Shown: in pieces, positions 55,346 to 63,495 of the stretch
How the letters are laid out: every line of letters begins with the position of its first letter
Position numbering within the stretch: the stretch's first letter is position 1
Assembly (NCBI GenBank): GCA_022571985.1
Contig: JACZWU010000001.1
Span: forward strand, 611,653-675,652
Direction of reading: 5' to 3'
Length of the DNA: 64,000 nt
DNA from: Candidatus Zixiibacteriota bacterium
GTDB taxonomy: Bacteria > Zixibacteria > MSB-5A5 > GN15 > FEB-12
Position numbers and translations under genes: made by a program
Notes under the pieces: generated by a model
The model's database searches: none
Seen by the model: the letters and a program-made list of their open reading frames with translations, nothing else
Told to the model about the DNA's origin: nothing

Positions 55346-56866
55346 TTAGCGCTGCGCTCTTAAATGGTTTTCATTTTTCAGATAGAACAAGTACTGCCTG
55401 GTGCTGCCAAGCCGGACCGGACGAATTGCAAAGGTGCCACAGAGCGGCTCGGAGAATTGCAGCAGGTAACCTTTGTCTCTTCTTTCAATCTTTTCTATTG
55501 TTCCGGATATAATGACAGCCTGCGGTGATCTGACGCTTTCCGAAATTAAACCCTGCCCGTTATCTTTTGCTTCTGCTAAAAATCTGCCGCCATGCTTAAG
55601 CCTGTTTAAGTTGAACTGTTTGAGAATAAAACTGAACGACTGCTCGTTTCTTTTAAATCGCATCAGATAATGATCCTGCCCCTCGCAGCTGCTGATTTCA
55701 AAAGTAGTTTTTAATTCGGCCTGAGCGTCACGGCAGTAATTATAACCGGGGCCGTCTGCAAGAAAGTCTGCCGAAGTCCAGATAAGGCAGCCTTCACGGG
55801 TTGCCAGCCTGCTGACAGTATCTCTTAACTGGTCATAAGTAACATAGGCATGACGGATAATAGAGATTTTGCTGGCGCCGGAGCTGATGGTAAAATCATC
55901 CTGGCTGAGATTATGGTCAGGCAGAAGTTTTATTTCAAACCGCGATACTGCTGACTGTTCATTATTTATGAAACTTACCAGCTCTTGCTGGCTGCAGCGC
56001 TGTTTACCACGCAGTCCCAGTAAAACAGCTCGTGAAGATTCAAGACCATTTAGCGACGTTACCTTTTCAAAGACGCTGGTCGGTCTTTTTAGCAAAACGC
56101 CGCCTGAGTCTCGAATTGATATCTTGCCCTGCTCAACTGAAACTATAACGGGTAAGCCCTGATAGCTGGGAACTACCAGATAGGAATCTGACTGCGGCAT
56201 CTCTGAAAGCTTTGCTATTGTAAGCGGTTGAGTTGAAGCCGTGTTGAGAAAAGATAAGTCAAGTTCTTTAGTGACCGCAGTATTCTGCTGTGCTCCGCGA
56301 TAGACCAGCGATGTTTCCAGCACCCGTTCAATCTGTCTGTAATTGAAGTGCACGATGTGCCTGCTGCCATTGGTAGAAAGCTGCTGTAAGGGCCGGTGGT
56401 CACAATCTCTGATATCTTCACCGCAAACCGAGCATTCCGGCAAGAGATAAATGAAACTGATGGAGCATTCCTTATAAATGCCGCCATCTATATTGTGCTT
56501 GAGATTTTCGGCGCCTTCTGAATTTTTAAGCCAGTAGAAATAACTTTTGACCCACTGACTGCCGTCTCTGGTAACCAGCTGAGTATGAAAATTCCGGGCA
56601 ACCGGCAGTTTGTCTTTGCGATGGCCGACCAGTACCGGTGAATCGATTAAGAGTGCGGCCAGTCGGGCATGTTCTTCTGCCGGAAACCTGCCGCCAAATG
56701 AATTGATTTCGTCTGAGACAACATACATAGCCCGTACAAAAACATCGCCGGGACCGACTGCATCAGGTGGCTTGATATTTTCATTAATCAGCGAAATGAT
56801 CTCTTCTGATATTTTTTCGATTGGCTCTGCTAAGTGAGCTGTGATCTTGCCAATACTCTCAGCCAT
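55346..56866 (-). CDS. Prohead protease-like protein with large C-terminal extension
   Basis: 506 residues from the ATG at 56866, which has GGAGG 5 nt upstream. The N-terminal ~190 residues fit phage maturation proteases: PVLVGHRKDKLPVARNF, then LKHNIDGGIYKECSISFIYL and a zinc-like CSVCGEDIRDCDH motif, then VLETSLVYRGAQQNTAV. The remaining ~300 residues are of unknown type (SFILKQFNLNRLKHGGRFLA and similar). A longer reading to 57073 adds 69 arginine- and cysteine-rich residues and is rejected. Protease catalytic residues could not be assigned with certainty. Confidence 0.65.
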   Translation of the reverse strand: MAESIGKITAHLAEPIEKISEEIISLINENIKPPDAVGPGDVFVRAMYVVSDEINSFGGRFPAEEHARLAALLIDSPVLVGHRKDKLPVARNFHTQLVTRDGSQWVKSYFYWLKNSEGAENLKHNIDGGIYKECSISFIYLLPECSVCGEDIRDCDHRPLQQLSTNGSRHIVHFNYRQIERVLETSLVYRGAQQNTAVTKELDLSFLNTASTQPLTIAKLSEMPQSDSYLVVPSYQGLPVIVSVEQGKISIRDSGGVLLKRPTSVFEKVTSLNGLESSRAVLLGLRGKQRCSQQELVSFINNEQSAVSRFEIKLLPDHNLSQDDFTISSGASKISIIRHAYVTYDQLRDTVSRLATREGCLIWTSADFLADGPGYNYCRDAQAELKTTFEISSCEGQDHYLMRFKRNEQSFSFILKQFNLNRLKHGGRFLAEAKDNGQGLISESVRSPQAVIISGTIEKIERRDKGYLLQFSEPLCGTFAIRPVRLGSTRQYLFYLKNENHLRAQR

Positions 56867-57081
56867 TCTACCTCCGTAACTGGTTGCCTTTACCAGATAG
56901 AGCCGGCTGCGATTTAACATCAATTTACTATAATTTTTGCGCAGGTTTTTGCGGGCATGAAATACACTTCTAACTTGATAGCAATTTCTTGCGCATGGTA
57001 AGGCCTTGCACGATAAAGATTTACCATACTTACGACGCTGCCTGTAATATCGGCATTCTCTTTGCTTAAACATGATTTGTT

Positions 57082-57228
57082 ATGACTAAAACTTATTACA
57101 GAAATCGAAATTTTATCGACCCAAATTCAATAATCTATGTCAAAAAAGAGCAAGATTATTTTAAGTGGGTCTTTGGCCTGATGGTATTTGCGCTGGCTAT
57201 GATGTTGACTTTATCTGAAGTCGGCTAA
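57082..57228 (+). CDS. Possible 48-residue membrane protein on the opposite strand
   Basis: ATG at 57082 to TAA at 57226-57228. The product has a charged N-terminal half (MTKTYYRNRNFIDPNSI) and one membrane span (FKWVFGLMVFALAMMLTLSE). No good ribosome site is visible. A plausible promoter (TTGCGC, 17 nt, GATAAA) lies upstream within 56990-57020, and a plus-strand terminator follows at 57351. It is the only plus-strand gene candidate inside the module and overlaps the minus-strand small gene by 18 bp at the 3' ends. It could instead mark a small antisense RNA. Confidence 0.38.
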   Translation: MTKTYYRNRNFIDPNSIIYVKKEQDYFKWVFGLMVFALAMMLTLSEVG

Positions 57229-57330
57229 GACTTTTTGATAGACTAACAGACCCCAAAGCCTGCCTCCTACAGCTACCAGAACGGTCAATAGATGGATGTG
57301 AACTAAAGACCTCCAAAGAATTTGTTTCAA
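57211..57330 (-). CDS. Possible 39-residue hydrophobic peptide
   Basis: TTG start at 57330, preceded by GGGAGGG with an 8-nt spacer, stop at 57211. The product is one hydrophobic helix (HIHLLTVLVAVGGRLWGLLV) with basic flanks (MKQILWRS; YQKVLADFR). It lies just downstream of the terminase gene on the same strand, in the gap before the protease gene. No family recognised. Confidence 0.42.
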   Translation of the reverse strand: MKQILWRSLVHIHLLTVLVAVGGRLWGLLVYQKVLADFR

Positions 57331-57350
57331 GTTCCCATCCCTCCCTTCGA

Positions 57351-57388
57351 ACGCCCTGAGGGATTATTTCTTCCGGGCGTTTTTTTAT
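57351..57388 (+). terminator. Plus-strand rho-independent terminator inside the minus-strand module
   Basis: ACGCCC (57351-57356) and GGGCGT (57375-57380) pair and are followed by a T-run on the plus strand. No T-run exists on the minus strand side, so it should stop plus-strand transcripts running toward the terminase gene. Confidence 0.65.
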
Positions 57389-57392
57389 TGTC

Positions 57393-58652
57393 TCAGATTT
57401 TTCCTACCCGGGGCGCAATAGAAACAGAACTGCGGGTCCTTAGCGGCCAGAGAGCCAGGGCTAAAGCCATCAGGGCATCACAGTCGCTGTTGTTGTCCCA
57501 TAAAGCTCCGCGAAGTTCACTTTCGAGCGACCAGAACTTGCCGGCGCCATCGGGAAGCTCCCACTTATCATAACCGATCTTATTTTGAGCATGGAAAAGT
57601 TCAACATTGGTAAGTAATTCTGCTTTGGAATTTGCTGTAAATATAACCGAAACAGGATTGTACTCTTTTAATTGTTCAACGACCACATCCCCAAGTCCGG
57701 TAGCATCGACTACCAGTTCCCCCGGATATTTATGCTGTCTTGACTTTATTTTTTCTATGACGACCGCCCAGTCGAACATTTTTAAGCGTTCCAGTTCAAC
57801 AATCCTGGCACAGCCGTTTAAAACTTCGATAGTGATGCCAACTGTGGCGGTACGTTTCCGGGCCAGGTCCCAGCCTGAAATGTACAGTGGACTGCTATCA
57901 GCAGCTGACTTTGCAGAATTCGACAGCAGCGCTCTGTCTATATAGCTGCCTTTTAAGATTTCACCGCCGCTGTCAACGAACTGTCCCATTATATTCTGCT
58001 TGACCCTTTTATCTGAAAAGTATTTTACCCGCTCACCCAGATATTTTTCTGAGATATACGGATTTTCGCGGCTGTCTCCATATTGCAGATAACCGGGGTT
58101 TTTGTTTCTGAAAATTTTCATAGCGCGATTGTAGAACCAGTTTTTGCCATTCGGAGTTGAGACTAAAAAGAGGCGGCCTTCGCGATCGGCCAGACGCATC
58201 TGAATAACTTCTTCAACTACAAACTCAGGGTCAGACTCAAAAGCTACTTCGTCAAAAATAAAGAGGTCGTAGTCCTGACCTAACAGATACTGTCCTTTGT
58301 TTTGAGTCGTGCGGGATTCAATGGTGGCGTTATTGCCAAAGACCATCCTGGGATAGGGCGTCATGGTAACTTTTTTGAGAAGCGATTGTAATATTTCTGA
58401 CTGATTGACGAGGTTGTAAGATATGTTGAAAATTATATTGGCCTGGTCCTGCGTGATAGAAGCAGTAACTATCTTGTAGGGCAGACGGCCGTCGTATTTG
58501 AGCGGCCTAATTTTATAAAGCGCGTGGTGAATAATGTTGACCGCACAGACAAAAGATTTCCCCCAGCGATTGCCGGTTACTAAGATATTTTCCTGCTCTA
58601 TGGCATTATTCAGCCAGTCTATCTGACCCGGGTGAAGATTTACGCCAAGCAC
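57393..58652 (-). CDS. terL: Phage terminase large subunit
   Basis: 419 residues from a GTG at 58652. ATPase domain with Walker A VTGNRWGKS and Walker B LFIFDEVAFES, then the coupling motif FLVSTPNGKNWF. RNase-H-like nuclease domain with ISGWDLARKR (first catalytic Asp), ELVVDATGLGDVVVEQL (second) and a late acidic DNNSDCDALMALALA segment. It packages DNA through the portal. Translation upstream of the GTG is open and also looks terminase-like (DYFASAVLGVNLHPGQ), so the true start may be further 5', inside or near the portal gene. Confidence 0.9.
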   Translation of the reverse strand: MLGVNLHPGQIDWLNNAIEQENILVTGNRWGKSFVCAVNIIHHALYKIRPLKYDGRLPYKIVTASITQDQANIIFNISYNLVNQSEILQSLLKKVTMTPYPRMVFGNNATIESRTTQNKGQYLLGQDYDLFIFDEVAFESDPEFVVEEVIQMRLADREGRLFLVSTPNGKNWFYNRAMKIFRNKNPGYLQYGDSRENPYISEKYLGERVKYFSDKRVKQNIMGQFVDSGGEILKGSYIDRALLSNSAKSAADSSPLYISGWDLARKRTATVGITIEVLNGCARIVELERLKMFDWAVVIEKIKSRQHKYPGELVVDATGLGDVVVEQLKEYNPVSVIFTANSKAELLTNVELFHAQNKIGYDKWELPDGAGKFWSLESELRGALWDNNSDCDALMALALALWPLRTRSSVSIAPRVGKI

Positions 58653-58717
58653 CGCGCTGGCAAAATAGTCCGGCTCGGTTAGTCCTCTCTGCCAGTCAAT
58701 CTTTTGGTAAGAATCGG

Positions 58718-59986
58718 TTATACCAGCGCTCCCGCTTTGCTGCGGGCGATTTTTTGGTCTATCAGACCTGCCTGATAAAGTTTTAAAACGTTATCGATCT
58801 CTTTGGACTTAATCACGCTCTCATCTGAAGCCTGATAAGTGAAAGTGTTATCGAATTCAAAACGGCAGGTTGCGTTTATTCCGGCCAGTGCCAGGTCGAT
58901 ATTTCCAATCCATTCCAAAAACTGGCTGACTTCGGACTGAATCGAACGCACCTGCCTCATTATCAAATCAAATTTGAAAGCCGACCAGGTGGTAGTCGCC
59001 CCGTAAGAATAACCGAGCATAAAAGGAGCTAAGTTTGTTCCGGCACAAATCTCTTCAATCATAGCCCGGTGATTTAAAAACCAGCTGTTGGCAACCGAGC
59101 GCGGACTGTTGGGTCCCAAATGTTCTATCAGAACATTATCCCAGGTAACCGGGTTGTCATCAACATCGAGACCTTTCATCATCCTGACGGTGGAATCGAA
59201 GTATTCGTTTATGCGCTTAACATAAGCGTTATCAGACTCGCCACTGTTTCGATTCGGAGGAGTTATCTTGACATGAAGTCGATGGTAGCCGGAGTTATGC
59301 ACCGCCCGGCGCATATCATTGACCAGCTGCTGCTCAATGGCGCTGACAAATGGAATCGCCTGCAAAATAGAACGCCCCAGCGGTCGCTGCTGTGAGACGT
59401 TTAAGGGAATGTAATAAAAATCGAGCCGGTCGAGTTTGAGCTGACTGTTTACTGAGTCAAGGATGAGCTGGCGCTTGCCGTTTTCGTCATTTAGGCGAAC
59501 GTCTATGGGGTCGACTGCAATAAACCGGTCGATTCCAGTAGCATCTTTTCTGACAGTCAAAAAACCACCGAAGAGACCGTCGCGATAAAGCGAATAATAA
59601 AGATCTGTCAGAAATGTTGTTAATGACTGAGGATTGCCTGAGGCACCATAGCTAAGGCGCTCGGACAGGAATTTCAGGCGGGAGCTGGCGGCCTGTTGGT
59701 TTTTCTCAGATTCTGTCTCATCTACCTTAAACTGTCCCGGTGAGGCCGAAAGACGGACCCAGGTCCAGATACAGGCATGGACAGTCGGGATATTGTCAGT
59801 CAAAAAGCGGTAGAGCATCGTCTTAAAACGGTCGGTCTGCATATCATTTTGCGACCAGTCCATCAGGGAACTAATCTGCCCGGAACTTTTAAGCGCTGAA
59901 ATCTGGGCTGTCCGGGGAGACTGCAACCGGGAACTGGAATTTTCTGAAACCGATGAATTGCTGTTTTTCTGGCGAAAAGGCCACAT
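58718..59986 (-). CDS. Phage portal protein (predicted)
   Basis: 422 residues from the ATG at 59986, preceded by AAGGAAAG. Portal-type features: N-terminal MWPFRQKN, helix-rich core with VHACIWTWVRLSASPGQFKV, a DRLDFYYIPLNVSQQRPLGR segment typical of portal wing regions, QQLVNDMRRAVHNSGYHRLH, and ICAGTNLAPFMLGYSYG. It would form the dodecameric DNA gate next to terminase. A longer reading to 60061 is less likely. It is the first gene of the head module. Confidence 0.8.
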   Translation of the reverse strand: MWPFRQKNSNSSVSENSSSRLQSPRTAQISALKSSGQISSLMDWSQNDMQTDRFKTMLYRFLTDNIPTVHACIWTWVRLSASPGQFKVDETESEKNQQAASSRLKFLSERLSYGASGNPQSLTTFLTDLYYSLYRDGLFGGFLTVRKDATGIDRFIAVDPIDVRLNDENGKRQLILDSVNSQLKLDRLDFYYIPLNVSQQRPLGRSILQAIPFVSAIEQQLVNDMRRAVHNSGYHRLHVKITPPNRNSGESDNAYVKRINEYFDSTVRMMKGLDVDDNPVTWDNVLIEHLGPNSPRSVANSWFLNHRAMIEEICAGTNLAPFMLGYSYGATTTWSAFKFDLIMRQVRSIQSEVSQFLEWIGNIDLALAGINATCRFEFDNTFTYQASDESVIKSKEIDNVLKLYQAGLIDQKIARSKAGALV

Positions 59987-60283
59987 AATCTTTCCTTTTT
60001 CAAACTCTTCCGCTAAAATATCAGCATCATTTCTATATGAATTTTGACTGCCCAATAGCACTCAAACGACCTGTGGTCATCCCTAATTGCTTGTGAGGGC
60101 ATAAATTAGACCGTATATTAGGCGGGTTCTAACAGTCAATGAATTGGAGGTAATACCGATTATTACCAGAAACGAGCAGGAATTTAGAACTTACTGCTTT
60201 TATGATAGTAGAATTGATAGGATTTTCGATACCACCTTTTGAGAAATAAAAATTGAGAAATGAGATTTGAGAATCGAGGAATG

Positions 60284-60847
60284 ATGAACAGAGTTATAAC
60301 GATAGTTACCTTTTGCCTGTTGCTTGCTGCTGTCTCAAGTGCACAGACAGATCATTATGGCAAAACCGATACACTTTACGCCGACGTAGAAAAGACCGGC
60401 GAAGACAGCTGGACTATAACCATATCATTGACCAATGATGAATATATTGGCGGCTTGTCAGTACCTCTCAAAATGAATTCCGGAGCTGTAAAGATTGTCG
60501 GAGACTCGGCGGTATATACCGGCGGCCGGGTTGACCACTTTACTATGAAAATCTTCCGGCCGGATACGGCGATTCAATGTATTACTCTGGGTATGGTCGC
60601 CAATTTAGGACCGACCAACAAAACTCTGGCGCCCGGAAGCGGCCGGCTGGTGACTATTTATGTCTCTTCGCTGGACGGCAGTCCTATGAAAAAATTTGTA
60701 GTTGATACTGCCACGACTTCTCCGAACAATAGTCTGATGTTAGTAGCCGACAGAATTCAGCAGACCGATCCGCCGGATACTATCCCCTTTGGCGAGAGCA
60801 AAAAGTTAGAGATTATCCCTGTATTTGTAATCCGGACTCCGAAGTAA
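60284..60847 (+). CDS. Small secreted protein with cohesin-like beta domain
   Basis: 187 residues from the ATG at 60284 (another ATG lies at 60281). Signal peptide MNRVITIVTFCLLLAAVSSA. The mature part has the pattern of a cohesin-type jelly roll: a strand with charged residues (DTLYADVEKTGEDSWTITIS), YIGGLSVPLKMNSGAVKIVG, then a SGRLVTIYVS strand. Two dockerin-bearing proteins are encoded at 36329 and 44378, which makes the idea worth testing, but homology is not proven. The last 118 bp, including the stop, is duplicated at 61153-61270. Confidence 0.6.
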   Translation: MNRVITIVTFCLLLAAVSSAQTDHYGKTDTLYADVEKTGEDSWTITISLTNDEYIGGLSVPLKMNSGAVKIVGDSAVYTGGRVDHFTMKIFRPDTAIQCITLGMVANLGPTNKTLAPGSGRLVTIYVSSLDGSPMKKFVVDTATTSPNNSLMLVADRIQQTDPPDTIPFGESKKLEIIPVFVIRTPK

Positions 60848-60939
60848 GTTTTAGTCTCTCGCAATAAGTGTCGATTCGGTAATTCCTGCATATAGGTCAT
60901 TCTTGCTTATTTGTTTTTCCCCTTTTTCTGCCTTTCCAG

Positions 60940-61152
60940 CGCAGGCTGGAATCCATCTTCTCCGTCATTTCAGCAAGCGTCACCCTGAGCCTGTCGAAGG
61001 GTCAGCGCGGAGAATGCAATCCATCTTCTACGTCATTCCTTAATTTTCGTCATTCCCGCGCATGCGGGAATCCAGCACTTAATACGAGCATTAATATCGA
61101 AATGTTTTCTTAGTTCGCTTAGATCCCACTGCAAGCAGTGGGCGACCCAGTC
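60940..61152. repeat. Intergenic repeat block, copy 1
   Basis: It contains segments nearly identical to 62280-62470: GCGCAGGCTGGAATCCATCT at 60940, a shared GTCATTCCTTAATTTTCGTC run at 61032, and GCGGGAATCCAGCACTTAAT at 61064. It includes a GTCATTCCCGC / GCGGGAAT hairpin and the widespread CCCTGAGCCTGTCGAAGGG motif. No gene. Confidence 0.7.
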
Positions 61153-61270
61153 CTGATGTTAGTAGCCGACAGAATTCAGCAGACCGATCCGCCGGATACT
61201 ATCCCCTTTGGCGAGAGCAAAAAGTTAGAGATTATCCCTGTTTTTGTAATCCGGACCCCGAAGTAAGTTT
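61153..61270 (+). pseudogene. Duplicated 3' end of the cohesin-like gene
   Basis: This 118-bp stretch matches 60734-60851 at all but two positions and contains the last 38 codons and stop of the cohesin-like gene. It has no start or signal peptide and lies just after the repeat block at 60940-61152. It is a gene fragment left by recombination or slippage, or possibly an assembly duplication. Confidence 0.75.
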
Positions 61271-61342
61271 CACACTATTGTCATTGCTTTTTCTTGTCAT
61301 TCCCGAGTAGTCGGGAATCCATCTTTCTTTCTCAAGCTATCT

Positions 61343-62137
61343 TCATTTACCTTTCAGCTTATCCAGTTGCATCTTGTACCAGGAAACCTCGGGGGAGTGT
61401 TTTACAGCATTTTCAAGATTCTCCACAGCGCTTGTTGTATCACCCATCTCCAAATAGACGAAGGCAAGTTGCGCAAAGTTCATCGAGGATTCGGGAAAGT
61501 ACGCAGCATTTAAGCGATAAGCTCCGATGGCGCCAGTCATATCGCCTAAGTCCTGAATTTGGGAGCCGATGCGAATCAAAACTCTCTCTCCAAAATCAAA
61601 GGTATGGCTGCCGTAATATTTTTCGCGCAGCTTTTTGAATTCTGCCACCAGCGTGTCGATACCTCCGTTGCTATAAGCCGACATCAACGTGTCACTAATT
61701 AGTACCGGTCTTCTTTGACCGCGATGACAAGTCACACATTGAACCTTGAGCTTCTCTCGCTCAGATGTGTTGAGATTAACCAGTAACTCACTGTTTATCT
61801 GATTGACCATGTTAAGCATAAATCGCGCTTTGGTCTTAAGTTCTTTCTCATCCGATGCAAAATTGAAACTGGAAAATCCAATACTGGCGTCGCCGACGTG
61901 GCAATTCACGCAGCGGACTCCAAGGGCGGATGTAAATTTTTTCATAATACTGACCAATTTGGATTTCTCAATGTCCTTTGGGAGAACTTTAAGATTCTCA
62001 AATTTGTCGGGAATCTGTGCCTGAATAAAGCTGTGACTTGCGAGCATTAGGAAAACAAAAGCAAATGCAAAAATCATAATTTGTCCGCGCTTCTTTATCG
62101 TAGAAAGGCGGCTCTGTATTGTTTTGTTTAGGCTCAT
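61343..62137 (-). CDS. Di-haem c-type cytochrome, photosynthetic-reaction-centre-cytochrome-like family
   Basis: 264 residues from the ATG at 62137, preceded by AAAGGA. One N-terminal membrane anchor or signal (IMIFAFAFVFLMLASHSFIQ). Haem motifs CVNCH (76-80) and CVTCH (134-138, in VQCVTCHRGQRRP). The layout KVLPKDIEKSKLVSIMKKFT before the first haem site is typical of this family, common in Acidobacteria and related phyla. The C-terminal part has TPR-like repeats (SSMNFAQLAFVYLEMGDTTS). A periplasmic electron-transfer role is expected; no oxidase or partner is nearby. It is bracketed by repeat copies. Confidence 0.87.
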   Translation of the reverse strand: MSLNKTIQSRLSTIKKRGQIMIFAFAFVFLMLASHSFIQAQIPDKFENLKVLPKDIEKSKLVSIMKKFTSALGVRCVNCHVGDASIGFSSFNFASDEKELKTKARFMLNMVNQINSELLVNLNTSEREKLKVQCVTCHRGQRRPVLISDTLMSAYSNGGIDTLVAEFKKLREKYYGSHTFDFGERVLIRIGSQIQDLGDMTGAIGAYRLNAAYFPESSMNFAQLAFVYLEMGDTTSAVENLENAVKHSPEVSWYKMQLDKLKGK

Positions 62138-62279
62138 CGGTATTGTATCCTTTCGGAATAGGTTATGAATCAGGCTCAAAAAAGATTCAGATTAGAATAC
62201 GAGCCAGGTATAGGAAAGTTACAAAAAACACCGTTCAGAAAATTTGCCTTGCCAGCTTTAGTCCCGTGTAATCACGGGG

Positions 62280-62470
62280 CGCAGGCTGGAATCCATCTTC
62301 TCCGTCATTCCTTAATTTTCGTCATTCCCGTTTTAATCCCTGGCGAAGCCGAGGGGCGTATGCGGGAATCCAGCACTTAATACGAGCAGTACAATTGAGA
62401 CATTTGATATCGTATTTTTAGACCCCACCCCGCGACTACTCGGGACCATGCCGCAAGCAGATGGGCCACC
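62280..62470. repeat. Intergenic repeat block, copy 2
   Basis: It repeats much of 60940-61152 in the same order (GCGCAGGCTGGAATCCATCT at 62280, CATTCCTTAATTTTCGTC at 62306-62323, GCGGGAATCCAGCACTTAAT at 62363), then diverges and ends with a TGGGCCACCCAG segment resembling TGGGCGACCCAG at 61139. The two blocks flank the cytochrome gene as imperfect direct repeats. No gene. Confidence 0.7.
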
Positions 62471-62501
62471 CAGCCGAGAAGTGGGCTATCTGGCCCGATT
62501 G

Positions 62502-63404
62502 TTATTCCGTAGGTGCCAAGAAATAAACGGGTACCAACGATAGGAGATTCTTGTCTTCATCTGCAAGTTTCTTAAAGAATTCTTGCCATAAGCTTATAAA
62601 TTTATCAATATCGATCAGCTCAATGTGAGCGTGTGAATTCGTTGCTGCAGTTACAGCGTCCGCTGTAAACCCTCCAGATGAAACGAAAATTCCAACGTCT
62701 CCTTCTTTCTGCAGTACACCGATTAGTTCTCTAATATGTTTAACGGTAGCAGCCTGTTCCCTGTGCTTTACTTGTACTTTAATGCGCGGGGATTTAATCC
62801 CAAATGCATCTTGATAAGCCAGTATATCAACTCCACCATCTTTTCCCTTGGGTGCTACAAAAGGAGTATAATAGCCCATACCTCTCAATAATGCTGCAAC
62901 AAGATCTTGAAATTCATAAGGGTTCTTATTAGAAATATACTGTTTGATGCCATCAATTGCTTCTTGTTCTACTTGGTCAACAGATGTCGTAGGAGGAATT
63001 GACTGTTCATCTTCCGTACTAGCGTGACCGTCTTCAAATTCCTTCTTATTTCTAATTTTCCATTCCTTGTAGCCACTTATCGTAGATTGGATTAATCCCT
63101 CTTTGCCGAGATTGAGTGCCTTTTCTCCTTCAGGAGTCAAATACCAAGTTCCTTTCCTCTTGATTAAGAAGCCCGACTTAACTAAGGCTATGCTGTAAAA
63201 CTGTAAAATGCTACGCCACCTTAAGTACGTGGTTTTTTCGTATCTTTCCTTTGCCCAATTATCAAGCTTGGCATTCAATGCAACCTCTTCAAACACCCTG
63301 CTTCTTGGTAGACTTCCACCACTATCTTTCAAAGCTGTAAGTGCCACATATACTAATTCTGTAGCAAGTGTTTGAGTGCGCGATCGATTAATCTTTGACT
63401 TCAT
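62502..63404 (-). CDS. Mrr-type restriction endonuclease
   Basis: 300 residues. N-terminal winged-helix DNA-binding domain (about 20-100, like Mrr_N). C-terminal PD-(D/E)XK nuclease: NPYEFQDLVAALLRGMGYYT, the catalytic block GKDGGVDILAYQD (Asp) and KVQVKHREQAA (QxK), then VGIFVSSGGFTADAVTAATN. This is the standard Mrr layout, used in modification-dependent (type IV) restriction of foreign DNA. No methylase is adjacent, which fits type IV. Confidence 0.88.
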   Translation of the reverse strand: MKSKINRSRTQTLATELVYVALTALKDSGGSLPRSRVFEEVALNAKLDNWAKERYEKTTYLRWRSILQFYSIALVKSGFLIKRKGTWYLTPEGEKALNLGKEGLIQSTISGYKEWKIRNKKEFEDGHASTEDEQSIPPTTSVDQVEQEAIDGIKQYISNKNPYEFQDLVAALLRGMGYYTPFVAPKGKDGGVDILAYQDAFGIKSPRIKVQVKHREQAATVKHIRELIGVLQKEGDVGIFVSSGGFTADAVTAATNSHAHIELIDIDKFISLWQEFFKKLADEDKNLLSLVPVYFLAPTE

Positions 63405-63495
63405 ACTGATGCCCTCAATTACTATTCACTATAACCAAATTCCATACGCGGCAGACGCCCCCGTCTGCCCCATTTTCCTCAGACTTATATTGCAC

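Larger units (their letters stand above)
46564..59986 (-). mobile_element. Phage-like head module without recognisable tail genes
   Basis: A tightly packed minus-strand cluster in canonical head order: portal, terminase large subunit, prohead protease, membrane/coiled-coil protein, small protein, decoration protein, major capsid protein, propeller protein, gp6-like connector, two small proteins, two fibre-like proteins with signal peptides, holin-like protein. Many junctions overlap by 4-17 bp. No integrase, repressor, replication, tape-measure, sheath, baseplate or endolysin gene was recognised in the window. The boundary at the 46.5-kb side is set by a terminator; on the other side the portal gene abuts host-like genes at about 60 kb. 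It could be a degenerate prophage, a gene-transfer-agent-like element or an incomplete view of a larger one. Confidence 0.75.

Noticed and set aside
56867..57073. N-terminal extension of the prohead protease-like gene
   Set aside because: Arg/Cys-rich, unlike a protein N-terminus, and GGAGG marks the later ATG at 56866.
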